Positions 47,673 through 58,501 of a stretch of DNA of 64,000 bases are shown in pieces. Both the position numbers and the translations under genes were made by a program. Below the pieces are notes generated by a model. It was not told where the DNA came from and ran no database searches. It saw nothing but the letters and a program-made list of their open reading frames with translations. How positions within the stretch are numbered: position 1 is the stretch's first letter; each line of letters begins with the position of its first letter. Source of the DNA: Parasitella parasitica (taxonomy: Eukaryota; Mucoromycota; Mucoromycetes; Mucorales; Mucoraceae); contig MU619250.1 in assembly GCA_025201805.1 (NCBI GenBank), positions 2,112 to 66,111 of the forward strand, given 5' to 3'.

Positions 47673-49243
47673 TCACTTTATTTATGTCGCAATGTAGCAA
47701 TTCGCATTCCATCTCTTTCAAATAAATAAAACTTGTACGGTCTTTCGCTGCTGATGCGAGCCATTTGCTAGAAAAGCTGATCTACAATATTTATTAATAA
47801 TCTGATAGCATGCATTTAAACTTTCTTTACGCCACAATGCATAACAGAGTCATATATTATAACCACAGGATGTCAAAGACATGTCGCAATGAGTATATTA
47901 TCTGTACCAACTTGTTCAGATCTAATGAAAGACTGAAAAGGACAAAATATTTTTATACATCCTTTTCCTGTGCACTGCTTATAATGTAAGTCCGTGATAC
48001 CTTTCGATTTCTTATAATAGCACCACAACAAATATCAACTATTTTCAGTCGCAATAGCCTACCTTGCTTTTCCCATGTTCTAGACTAGGCCAATTTTGTG
48101 ATGATGTACACTGAAAATTATGTAATTTCAATTACTACATAGCATTGAGTTTGCTCAGAGAGCCATCATGTATATAGACCGACACATAGCACACAAGAAT
48201 AACATTGTCCCAAATATATAGCTGCTGATATAACCATAGCTTTATACATTACATGTAGTGCTAATATTCAAGTATACCATTTTTTTTTTTCGAAAACCAT
48301 GTAGCTTTTGAAGAAATGTTAAAATAGCGAAGAGGTAGTGTTACGCTGAAAATGGTGTCTCCATTGGTTTATATCTTACAGAGATTATACCAGATATTGC
48401 AGATTATGCCTTCAAGCAGGAAGGCAAAAGGTAATGAATGAAATTCTACAATTGCAGCGATTCCAAGTTGCGCGTGAAGCTTTTGCTTCACTCCTCAATA
48501 GAAAATAGCTTTACAGGTTAATAATCAAATCTTTGTAGAGTGTTTCCCGATATGCGCACTACTAAGTATTTCCATCGAGCGATAAATTTTCTATTGAAAA
48601 CAGTACAAGCCTAGGAAAGCAACTTTTCATAAACCAACCAATTTTTAATCCCAAGAAGCTTTTTAGTACTTTGATTTTTGAGTCAGCCAAATCAAGGTCA
48701 TCCATAACACCAGTTGTTTGCTCGAAAATCAGTATTTTTTGATGAAGCAAAATTATTTGACAACGTATGAGCCTGTGAAGTAGTCCATGTATGGTAGTTT
48801 CTTTATTCAATTGGCAAGAAGATACTAGGTATCATCAGTAGATTATCCAAAACGTGCATAACTTGATACGTTGGGGAAATCGGGGAATAGTAGTCAGGTT
48901 CGTTTTTCTTTCAAGAAATGTCAAGATGTATCGTTGTTTTAGATCATCCCAAATCCGCAACGCCGAAAATTGAGCGTTAGATACGGGTCCCCACACAGGG
49001 CAAAAATATAATTAATGGTGTAGATTAGGTGGTAATTATTTCAACAACTAAAACAAAAATGACTTTGAAGGCTATATTTCACAACTAGTACCATTTCAAC
49101 ACTTTGAAGTTACCTACTGAGAAAAAATCATACAGCGATTTTATTGAATTTTAGCTTTATTTACTCGATATTTTGTATGTGCGTAACACTTGCGAGAGAA
49201 ACCTGCTTGATCATACAGCAAAGAGTACTGGTATAAGTCTTTC

Positions 49244-49274
<31 letters not shown>

Positions 49275-49282
49275 ACGTATAG

Positions 49283-49316
<34 letters not shown>

Positions 49317-49345
49317 CAAGCTAGGCTACGCTCACATTCGAGTAA
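47673..49345. other. Long intergenic region with twin poly-T tracts
   Basis: About 1.7 kb with no supported gene. A minus-strand frame at 48562-48810 has no recognisable features. Runs of 28 and 29 T lie at 49247-49274 and 49285-49313, ten bases apart. Confidence 0.5.
49247..49313. repeat. Two adjacent long poly-T tracts
   Basis: T28 and T29 separated by ACGTATAGAA. They are the longest homopolymers in the sequenced part of the window apart from its A30 left edge, and their exact length may be unreliable. Confidence 0.85.
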
Positions 49346-49718
49346 CTACATGTTGTCATCTTGGAGCGGGTTATGTTTATAAAGTTTACGAACTGCAATT
49401 GTTCCCCCAATCCAATGTCGAACTCTTTTGATGCTTTCTGCTTTTACCTAAGGTTTGAAATGACAGAGTTGGTGCATAGCAAATATTAAACTGCATTGCT
49501 GATTCACATACAAACTCGTAATCCTTGTCGCTCATCATCATTTGATTTAGTAGGTCCTTTTGATGCAATTCTACATGTCCCTTGATAAGTCTTTTTATGT
49601 GCAATATCCTTTCCGCTTGATTTTCAGGCGGAACGCGAAGCTTGTACACTGTTTGGGAAGGATCACAGAAAGGACATTCCCATTGTTCGCCTTTCTTTGA
49701 CGGATTGAATATTTTCAC
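49346..49718 (-). CDS. Possible zinc-binding protein, C-terminal exons (5' end unresolved)
   Basis: Exons 49512-49718 and 49346-49447 join (GTATGT donor, CCTTAG acceptor) to read GEQWECPFCDPSQTVYKLRV, ILHIKRLIKGHVELHQKDLL, DKDYEFVKAESIKRVRHWIGG and TIAVRKLYKHNP, ending at a stop at 49346. The C-x2-C ... H-x3-H spacing (about 29 residues between the pairs) suggests an atypical zinc-binding fold. The first exon opens directly at an acceptor-like TGTAG with no ATG, so upstream exons must exist. A candidate with ATG at about 49838 (MFSKLITETTRKN) does not splice in phase. I do not recognise the family. Confidence 0.45.
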
Positions 49719-50370
49719 CTACATGTTCAGAAAAGAAAAATTAAGTCAAGAGCATTCTTTTCCAATTGTAAACCAGGAGGTTGCCTCTTCAATTGTGTTT
49801 TTTCTTGTAGTTTCTGTAATCAACTTTGAAAACATTTTTCTTTTCTTTTCTTTTCAATGTTTGTTGGCTTAAAAGAGAGAGAGAAAAGAAAGAAAAGTAA
49901 GGTCTGAGAAGAGGATATGCTCTTTTATTCTCTCTAGTATTTCTTTGGCAGGCCAATAGTCTGCAAAAAGATTAGTGCGCAAGGCATTACCTTTTTTTTT
50001 TCCTTCTTGCATTCATACTATTGAAAACTAATTTTTCAAATGATATTGCATTTTTACTCTGTTTATCGTCGCTGCCCTGACTGTACACTGCATTTACCGT
50101 AGATTTGTGATGGTCTTGATGCTGTAAATCAAGCAAACGAAAAAACTCTCAGATTCAAATTGAAACCAACAGTAAAAAACGATCATGTGCGAATTTCTGC
50201 CAAACTTGATTCAACAATGAATGACACAACAGTTGAATAGATATTTATTATACATATAACCTTCAATAACCTGCATTAGAAGGGACATAGAAGCCAGCAT
50301 GTAAGTGGCCCATTGTACTTGATTTCAATGCGGTTAGCTGTCGAGTTATATTTGCTCATGCATTTGGTTC

Positions 50371-50559
50371 TTACTTTGACAAAAGAATATACACCTCTTC
50401 ACTAGAGTTTAGCGACAGTTTGTTTGTAATGTTACGTTTGACTGATTTGCATGCTTCCTTTATGCTACGTATCGGTTGAAAAATGGGTGATTTGCTGGGT
50501 GCTTTGTTCTTGTTTTTACTGCCAGCAGTGAACATTTCAGAAGGGTAAATAGCAACCAT
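50371..50559 (-). CDS. Possible small basic protein or first exon of the neighbouring gene
   Basis: From the ATG at 50559 an open frame reads MVAIYPSEMFTAGSKNKNKAPSK and then IFQPIRSIKEACKSVKRNI, with two possible donors (GTGTAT after SSEE, GTAAGA after LLSK). Downstream minus-strand sequence near 50025-50130 contains another coding-like stretch (KNAISFEKLVFNSMNARRKKK) before a 10-A run. These pieces could form one small gene whose frame is blurred by the homopolymer. The family is unknown. Confidence 0.3.
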   Translation of the reverse strand: MVAIYPSEMFTAGSKNKNKAPSKSPIFQPIRSIKEACKSVKRNITNKLSLNSSEEVYILLSK

Positions 50560-50777
50560 TATGGGGTATTATGAATTAAAATGAGGATGTTGAATAAAGA
50601 AAGAAAGGCTTCATGTAAGATAATTGATCAGTTTTATATTCTGCATGAATAATATGCGAGACATGTTAGCTGTATTTGCAGTAATGATCAGGAGAGACAC
50701 ACAGAATAAGTCTCCCTTCGCATTCAGGACATTACAACAAGCCCAACCTCCTTGTCGTCTAATACTGAGTTTATTGT

Positions 50778-52670
50778 CTAAAAGTCTCTCAAGATCATGA
50801 CTACAGAGTCCATTCTTGACTTGGCAACTTCCAGTCGTTCAATAATTTTGTCCATATTAGCAATCTCCTTCTTTTCACCATCACTAAGCAAATCTGGGTT
50901 CTCCAATACATCTCTCCTAAGGGTTTTATCAATGAGCCGTCTACGGATGCTGAGCTCATATTCTTTTCGTTGCTGAAGATTACAGATAGCACGGTACGCA
51001 TCCACCAGCAATTCCTCATAGCATTTTTCTAGTGGCACATACCACAAATGGAAACATCTGCCAGGTGCACGGTCAGCAGATCTGGGAATCTCCTGAATCT
51101 CGACAAAACCCTTCGTCTTTAGCAGGGCCAGCTTTTCTCTCGTGTCTTTGGGGGGTAACATGGCTAATTTTTGGACTTGCGATTCGTCTAGTTTACCTCG
51201 CTCGATCAAAATTCTGAGAATACGGCATGTTGCAACACCATAACGCTCACGGATTAATCCTTCTACAACTCTTCTCTTCATCGTATTGCGTAGCTTGGCG
51301 AAATCAACTGCATATTGGCTTGCGCCTCGTTCGTCTTTGGATTTCACAAAGCCTGCAGTATCTGTCTTTAGTAAGATGATGTAGCCGCGCACTGTCTCCT
51401 GCAGACTGGGGCCCTTTTTAGGGTCAAGCAGGTCTTTGGGTAAACTGATGTCTCCCCTACTAGCAATATCAGTTTTGGAGACGAAATTTGCAATGTGAAT
51501 GGGTGTTGCAGAAGCTAAGCAAAAAAAAAAAAAAAAGGGGGGGGGGCATTAATTTACGCCCATCTTATGTACACTGACACTTACGAGAATCCTCCTCTTT
51601 TAAAGAGTGTATTTTGTCTTTGCCATACTCTAAAAATGCCTTGACAATTTCACCGGCTGTGCGATTAATACGTTCAGTAGCAAAATCCACAATAGACTCA
51701 TTTCTGAACACCAGGTTGAATTTGTCGTAGTTTATAGCAAAGAAGACTTTCTCGTCGACTTCTTCGTCGTTCAAATCATCAAGATCGTCGTTTCCTCCGT
51801 ATTCATCAAGAGCCGCACGCTTGCGTTGATATTCAAGAGGATCTAGTGCCTTTCGTTTCATACCGACGGTTTCAATTGAGCTGTATTCGGCATCAATCTG
51901 AGCTTTAGCTGTGGTTTTCGCATGTTGAAGTTCTTTGGCTGTCATAATAGTGTATTTTTCCGTCTCTTTCTCGGTTGCTGCCAAATAACGATCCATTGCA
52001 GAGCGACTGTGCTCTGGCATTACTGCTCTAATATAGTGAGTTGAGACAAGCTGTGTAAACGTCTTTACATGTTTATCTGTTTCTAAATTCAAAATGCTCA
52101 ATTGTTGGTTTTGAAAGTTTAGAAGTGCACTGTGTTTGAACTTACTTGATTCTTTGCCATTTTGAGTCAGCCATTTCTTGACTCCTGCCAATGTCATACG
52201 TCCATTAGTGAACAAAAGCTTACAAATTGACGAGGCCTAGTTACAAACATTAGCACAAAATCCTCTTTTTTTTTTTAGGAATCTGTTTCTAATAAAGCAC
52301 CTCGTGTCCAAAGCGATCCTCGACATCTCGAAGAATAGAACCCATGCGCAAACGCATCATAATTCTTTCAGCATCGGTGGTATAAAAAGTAGGCTCATTT
52401 TTGCCGTCAAGAGACTCTGAAAAAAAAGTAATTCCATGTTGAATAAGCACTACCAGGCATTCTCGCACTTGTTTTGCTGGCAAACTTGTAAAACGGGCCA
52501 AGTCTGAAAGTGTCAAGCGACCTTTGAGAAGCATTTGACGGCCAACCTTCTACAATAATTGCGGCATTAGCATTGCATTGTCTCATCTGTCCATGTGTAT
52601 CACATACTGCAACAAAAGGGCCGAAATCCTCTGCTAAAATTTCTTTACATAGACGAGATTCAGACGACAT
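50778..52670 (-). CDS. RPC82: DNA-directed RNA polymerase III subunit RPC82 (RPC3/POLR3C)
   Basis: Four exons (52608-52670, 52301-52549, 51585-52236, 50778-51514) total 567 codons (566 residues). The winged-helix repeats typical of C82 are visible: LCKEILAEDFGPFVAKVGRQ with LLKGRLTLSDLARFTSL and VRECLVVLIQHGITFF at the N-terminus; SSICKLLFTNGRMTLAGVKKWL centrally; YGVATCRILRILIERGKLDE and ALLKTKGFVEIQEIPRSADRAP towards the C-terminus. A final coiled coil (KKEIANMDKIIERLEVAKSRMDSV) is also typical. C82 forms the C82-C34-C31 trimer that opens promoters for tRNA and 5S transcription. An upstream in-frame ATG (52700) would add ten residues, but the start at 52670 is the usual family length. Confidence 0.93.
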
Positions 52671-53252
52671 ATAGAGTTGATGATCGTGATAAATGAACAA
52701 GTAAAGTTATTCTGTTAAAGAGTAATGCCTTTGATGTTTTGTGGGATCAAAAAAATTTGAGGCTTGGAAAGTCGCAAATGTGACCTTGTTATGTGCGGAA
52801 ATGAAGGTCTTTGACATGAATAGACAATGCCTGAGGGTTACTAACCCTTCTAGTATTTTTGACAGATATACCTGTTGCCTGTTTCATTCAAGACGCGGAT
52901 AAAATCAAATTTTCAACTAGATTTCCGTCATCGAAAAACACTATGACACCATTATGATGCCTACTTGAATTGTCAACATATCAAGATAGATGGTACATTG
53001 TGCCAAATAAGTACTACATATCACTCCTGTCAAGTCTGCTTTTTTTCTTTTTTATATTTATATATATATATATATATATTATGAATGTTTCCATTCAAAA
53101 TTTGACATCTCGTTGCTACAGAGTTTCTAGTTTTGTCGAGTGTTGCATATTCGGTGGAGGATATGTTATTTCTTGCTGTCGTGCTACTTTGCACAACTCT
53201 TGAAAAAACCTATGTAATCACATTAATTAGGATACAGATGTAAATAGACATC
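52671..53252. other. Intergenic region with a TA microsatellite
   Basis: Promoter side of RPC82 and downstream side of the thymine-DNA glycosylase gene. It contains (TA)n at about 53055-53080. No gene is supported. Confidence 0.45.
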
Positions 53253-53870
53253 TTACTTTAGTTTCTGAGGCCTTTGATACGCAGATACGATGCCGCTGGT
53301 ACTGGGCATGACAAACATGACAGTCTCCCCCTCACCATCCCGCGAAAGCCATTTAACATTGTGTTCTTTAGGTTGAAGGCCCATTATGCTACATTTCTTG
53401 CCTGAATATATCTCAAAGATGCCTTTGCCGACAAAGCAAGCAACTCTAGGGCGAAGTGACTCAAATTTGTGATTTAGCACCGGGATTCCTTCTCTTTGCT
53501 CTGCGAGTGACAAGTCAGATTGTCTGCGGGTTGTTCTCGCTGTCAGATTTGTAAATCCCAGTCGGAACAGCGCTGGCATGTCTGCATCCTCTGAAAATGT
53601 CACCTTGCGATCTACTAAACCACTGTCAGACAAGCACGGCCAAAAATGATTAGTTGGTCCAGCGTAATGATGGCCTCTTGCAGCACTTGTTAGACCTGGG
53701 TTGATACCCACAAATAGCACACTCAAATCATCGGCCATGAGATCAGGTACGCCCTGTAGGCCTGGTTCAGTTTTGACCTCGGTTTTGATTGTTTTTGTTT
53801 CTTTTTTTTTAAAGTAAGGTGATATCTTTGATGTTTCACGCTTGATTTGTGTGTAGTGTATTTCCTTCAT
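53253..53870 (-). CDS. G/T mismatch-specific thymine (uracil) DNA glycosylase, TDG/Mug family
   Basis: A single exon of 205 residues. A basic N-terminal tail is followed by the catalytic motif VLFVGINPGLTSAARGHHYAGPTNHFWPCL. The Asn of GINPG activates the water, and GHHYxGPxNHFW matches eukaryotic TDG almost exactly. Further family blocks are GFTNLTARTTRRQSDLS, RPRVACFVGKGIFE and FVMPSTSGIVSAYQRP, the last being the Mug/TDG insertion loop. The enzyme removes thymine or uracil opposite guanine in base-excision repair, acting in the nucleus. It lacks the long regulatory N- and C-terminal arms and SUMO sites of the animal enzyme. Confidence 0.95.
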   Translation of the reverse strand: MKEIHYTQIKRETSKISPYFKKKETKTIKTEVKTEPGLQGVPDLMADDLSVLFVGINPGLTSAARGHHYAGPTNHFWPCLSDSGLVDRKVTFSEDADMPALFRLGFTNLTARTTRRQSDLSLAEQREGIPVLNHKFESLRPRVACFVGKGIFEIYSGKKCSIMGLQPKEHNVKWLSRDGEGETVMFVMPSTSGIVSAYQRPQKLK

Positions 53871-54295
53871 TGATTATATCTCTCACAATTGAAAGACAAA
53901 GGGATGAAATAGAATTACGACTACGGGTTTATTTAGTATTTTTGCAGGATTTCAGTCATGGTTTAACTGTCATGAAACAGTCCTCTACAGTTTGCAAATT
54001 TATAGTACAAATCAGAATCAAATGTTGAAGAATGTACATAAGTAATTTGATTAGAAAAGCGAGGGAGGCAAAAGGAGGGATATGATAAAAGAAAGAAAGA
54101 AAGAAAAAAAAAAGAAATTATAAGGATTGTGCGTACGTATATAAAATATGGGAAAGAGAGAAAAGAAAAAAAAAAAAAGAATTACGAATAAATGATACAG
54201 AGAAGCAGAGAAATGGGTACAAGAAGGGCTTTCTCACAAAGAAAAAGGCCAAAATTTGTTTAAAAAAAATCTAATAATTAGTTGTTCTTCTACGT
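53871..54295. other. Purine-rich intergenic region
   Basis: Between two minus-strand genes. It has GAAA-rich tracts at 54085-54185 and no coding signal. Confidence 0.45.
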
Positions 54296-56700
54296 TCAAA
54301 TACCAGATCTCGGTCTTTCACTAGTGGAAGATTTTCCTTCCGGAGAAGGCTGTGGTATGTTGTTGGGCGTTACCACGTTTTTTTCATTTGGAGAGATGCT
54401 GCTCTGATCAATTTGCTGTTGTTTTCGTTGCAATTTGTCCTTCTTTTTCATGTCTTCCCAGACGCCAATATTTTCATTGATCTGATCTACAGTAAACTGC
54501 ATGCCTAAATTAATTCAGTGAGTCTGAGCCGCTCTACATCGATAACGCAGCATGGATACGTACAAGGAGTTACACTGCTGACAGATTCAAAGAGCTTCAT
54601 TGCAACAAACCGCTTGAACGTGAGTTGAAAGTCCTCCAATGGAATTTTTCCTCTTTCATTGATTGGTAAAACAGACATCCCTAGTTCTTTCTCGAGGTCG
54701 CCCTGTTCAAAGAATTCTTCTGCTAGTATTTGAGCCCATCTTTTGGCAGATTCAAACGGACGAGCCTATTCAAGAATGTTATTATCCGCCGCCGTTTTCT
54801 ATTCGAATGCAGTTATACTTGCACAATTACTGATATCAGCACATTTGATTAAGGCTCCACAAATCAAAATCTTTTCTTTCTCACAAGTGGCCTTGTCGGT
54901 AAAATCAATCTTGTTTCGCTGCAGTCGCTGAGCTTGATCTTGAATTTTTGTAACATATTCGTCATGCATGCTCATGTCTGTAGCTAGTATACTGTTTACG
55001 ACAATCTTACGAAACGCTACATCATTTGTGGATTAGTACCGCATTTTTCCTCACAAAAAGCATAAAAAGACCTACTAGCATATTCTGGGTTAGAGCAAAG
55101 ATCTGTCAATTGACTGAAACAATGCTCTCTCAGTAAATGAAAAAAGGACATCGCATGGAAGCTCTCTAGAACAGACTTATCATTGTACAAGATAGCTAAT
55201 GGCGCTGAAGTAGTAATCTAAAAATAAAATATAAATAAAAAAAAGACAACGTCTAGTTAGTACGGAAAATCTAACCAATCTCCAACAGTCAGTCATGGTA
55301 CCATAAAGTTATTATTCACACCAGGATGTCCAACATCATGGCCAATACTAGCCATAAGCAATGCGAATATATCTAAAGGGTGAAATAAACCCTTGATTCC
55401 AGAGTGACCCTCAGGAAAAGAAACACTGGAGTCCATAGGTTCTAAAACGCCTAGTCTACACAAAAAATAGTAATTTGCTTGAAGTACGTCCACTGCGTGT
55501 CGAAAATTGTGGTAAGGATTTGTGCTGTGATAGGAATTGCAAATGTCAAAGATAAAGTGGTACAAATCACCTATGGATTTTTGATTTTAGTACGGGGTCA
55601 AGGCGTCCACGTGTTTTACGTTTTGTACGACTTACCACTGGGAACACGGAGCGCTTCAAGTTCATTAAAAGTCGAGAGAACCTGGCTCAATATCATATAC
55701 ACAACTTGAATAAGATCCTTGTTGTCCAAGTCCAGCGGGAGGAATTCCCAGCTGCATATCTGTACCTCGAGGTACTCTTTGCGATCACTACTCAAGCATT
55801 TCTGTAAGCCTACCTCCTTCATGATGTCTCTATGGCGATCTTACTTTAGCATGGATGTCATTGAAGATCTTCTGACGCTTGGCTTAGGGGTATAATAGTC
55901 CGCCACAAGTTTAGATAGCCTAAACGCACAAGTTAGCAATCCCTGATCCGTAGAAGCCGCAATAAGAGAACCTACCATTGCTCTTGACGGAACACACCCT
56001 TAAGACGTCCCTTAAACTTTGCCCAAATCTCTCCACATTGCGAGTCTGCCTCCATTGTGCACGCTCTTGATGTCTGACACCCAGTATCCATGGTTTTTTC
56101 GGCTTTATTAATGTGATATCGAGTGACATTCTATACAGCGTTTAGACGTTGTTTTGTAGCCTGGAAAACTGATAACGTACCAAGAATAAAGTTTTAATCA
56201 CATCTTTGGATAACGGCTTGAGAAGAAAGTCTGCAGCTCCTTCATGTAGACATTTTACCATAAACGTTGGAGAATCTTGATAAGCGCAAACTACAAAGGA
56301 AAAAGACTGAGCAGGGCAATAGCGTTTTAATTTCTTCTTCTTTTACCTATTGGAACCACATTGCTTAAAAGACCTTGTCGCAAAAAATGAACGATTTGGA
56401 TCAACAAATCCGGACATTCATCAGCAAATTTCATGTCGCAAGATTCAGCATCAATCAATAAAAGAGTTGATGTTGTTTCGTTTTGTTGCTGCTTCTTGAG
56501 TTCGGCAATGATGTCTGATTTTCTGGAATGAACGACAACTAGCAACAGAGCCATGTGAGACATCTGTCTAAAAAAGTAACCGACGCTGCATACTTACCAT
56601 TCGAGAATACAGAGTAAAGCAAATCGAGCGTTGGAGTAAAATTTTCCTTGCAGTCATAATAAACAACGACCGAGCAGTTGTTTGGATTCAAACGCTTCAT
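54296..56700 (-). CDS. Receiver-domain cyclic-nucleotide phosphodiesterase (RegA-like)
   Basis: Ten exons (56598-56700, 56347-56538, 56181-56290, 55976-56130, 55636-55919, 55302-55570, 55076-55217, 54823-55016, 54564-54765, 54296-54504) encode about 618 residues. The N-terminal 130 residues resemble a response-regulator receiver: CSVVVYYDCKEN, STLLLIDAESCDM, VVPIVCAYQDS, CLHEGAADFLLKPLS with the conserved Lys-Pro. The C-terminal class I PDE domain has YHNFRHAVDVLQ, ASIGHDVGHPGVNN, ESFHAMSFFHLL, NSILATDMSMHDEYV and IKCADISNCARPF. The metal-binding His/Asp residues are all present. This layout recalls Dictyostelium RegA, in which phosphorelay controls cAMP breakdown. Intron 54766-54822 has a GC donor. 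Exon 55636-55919 contains an in-frame TAA at about 55818, with family-like sequence on both sides. Confidence 0.82.
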
Positions 56701-56954
56701 AATGTCACTATCTGCTGTTGATTATCTATACATTTCATCCAATATTCGTTTAATATCTTGGCATTTCTGTCTTGAAAAAACCCCTTTAATTGTTATTTAC
56801 CTATAGAAGACACACAAACACTTGAAAATATATATGTACAAATAAAAGAAAGATTGGTTTTTTTCTCAAAGGAAAAAAAAAAAAAAAAGAGAGACACACA
56901 CACACACAAAGTGAGAGACAGAGAAAGGAAATAGCGGGGCGCGATAATATAATC
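56701..56954. promoter_or_regulatory. Leader/promoter strip of the phosphodiesterase gene
   Basis: About 250 bp upstream of the phosphodiesterase ATG, with T-rich leader sequence on the transcribed strand and a short (AC)n run near 56895. Confidence 0.35.
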
Positions 56955-57200
56955 TCAAAATGATTGGCTTCTCAAAACTGTCAAGACATCCCACTTTTCT
57001 TGTCCACCATTCTGTTGGAATCGAGAGCGGAATGAAAAGCGAGACAATCCGTCCTTTGCCTTGGAAATGCGCAAACCAGATTGGGTTTCTTTCAAACTGT
57101 TTACTTTACTGGCTCCTGAATGCTTTGTGCTCCAATCTTCAATTGTTTGATTTGATAGAAGATTCAGAGGTGTTGTAGCATAGCAATCCAGTAATTGCAT
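56955..57200 (-). CDS. Small Ser-rich protein of unknown function
   Basis: A single 81-residue frame from the ATG at 57200. It reads LLDCYATTPLNLLSNQTIEDW, KHSGASKVNSLKETQSGL, RISKAKDGLSRFSFRSRF and QEKWDVLTVLRSQSF. It is hydrophilic, basic and probably disordered, with no membrane or signal segment. On the transcribed strand the 60-100 bp before the start contain TATAAAG and a poly-T/CT leader typical of this genome, which supports a real short gene. The family is not recognised. Confidence 0.45.
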   Translation of the reverse strand: MQLLDCYATTPLNLLSNQTIEDWSTKHSGASKVNSLKETQSGLRISKAKDGLSRFSFRSRFQQNGGQEKWDVLTVLRSQSF

Positions 57201-58501
57201 ATGCTGTAGACAGGAGTAGATGCTGCTTTTTCAAAGCAAAGTTCAAAAAAAGAAAAAAAAAACAACTTTATAGAACAACACATACGAAGCTTTTACTCGA
57301 ACAGAGCCTGCCTTCTAATTGCCACATGGAACATCAACAATTAAAAGGCATTACATCTAGAAAAACATTACCAATTCCGAAGGACACATGACTAATCGTA
57401 ATTAACTAGTTGACTACACTCACTATCATTATAATTTTGCGATATGCAACTGATATTCAGTATCTCCATCGTTATTCTTCGGTAAAATGTCAGTTAGCAC
57501 ACGGCTAATGCCACTCCCTGGTTTCTAACAAAAGTCTGCTGGAAGATTGCAGCAGAATACTACAAGAAAGTATACGGTAGATATAACCATATTTGATTAC
57601 ATTCTTGAGATCAAAGCAAGAGCAGCGTATATACACCTTGCATTGTTTTCTCATTGTAAATTTTAACGATTAATGTCATTGATGGATAAAAGACGAAAGA
57701 CCTGCAAATTGGTAAACAATCTTTAGCTGCGGGACTTTGTGATGCAGGGTCTTACACTACTCGAACACAGTTTATTCAAATTTGCTTGACTCAAATGTCA
57801 AAGTATGATAATCTTTGTTGTCATAATATTGAATAATCTTGCAGCATATGGGACTATGGCTGATACCAAATTTTGCAAGTAAACCAGATCCAAGTTTCCA
57901 AGGTTCCAAACAAATTTGTGCCTCGTAAAGCCAACTGACATCAAGACCTGTGACAGGATGAGCGGGTGGCAAGAATGATAAATGTTTCAATCTCTCGTAA
58001 CCGCCACCAGGATTAGATATCAAATGATTGCAGGACACAAGAGATGCAGTACAACGTAATAAAGACCCTGCTATCAAGTGATCATCAACCGCAACGAGTA
58101 TTCTTTATTGCAGTTGTTTTTGGATATAAACAAACACAGCTCGAAACATCAACTTTTCCCCCATACACATTAGGGGTATTGGTTGATCCAGCATTCGAGA
58201 TTCGCTATGGATGTGAGCTCACTGGAAAGCAATAATTCAATATAAGCCATACATGTGATTCATCATTTCCAACCTTACTTGGATGAATCGCAATGCAAAA
58301 TGATGCAAACAATGATGATATGGAAAGATGATACACCAGCATATCAAGGCAACGTGGATTATGTGATTGGCTTCCCTCCGACTAACGAAAACCGTAAACT
58401 TTCAGGATAGAATAAAAAGGGTCCTCAAGGTTTTTGTTTTTTTTGTTTTTTTTTCCATTTCTCAACCGGGTAGAAAAAACACACACACACTTATATATAT
58501 A
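57201..58501. other. Weakly coding region, no firm gene model
   Basis: About 1.3 kb between the small Ser-rich gene and the deaminase. A minus-strand frame at 57772-58077, open upstream to about 58110, reads CNHLISNPGGGYERLKHLSF, HPVTGLDVSWLYEAQICLEP and LGSGLLAKFGISHSP. Its composition looks coding, but no family match or start exon is evident. On the plus strand 58044-58235 is also open. One of them may be a gene fragment. Confidence 0.3.
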
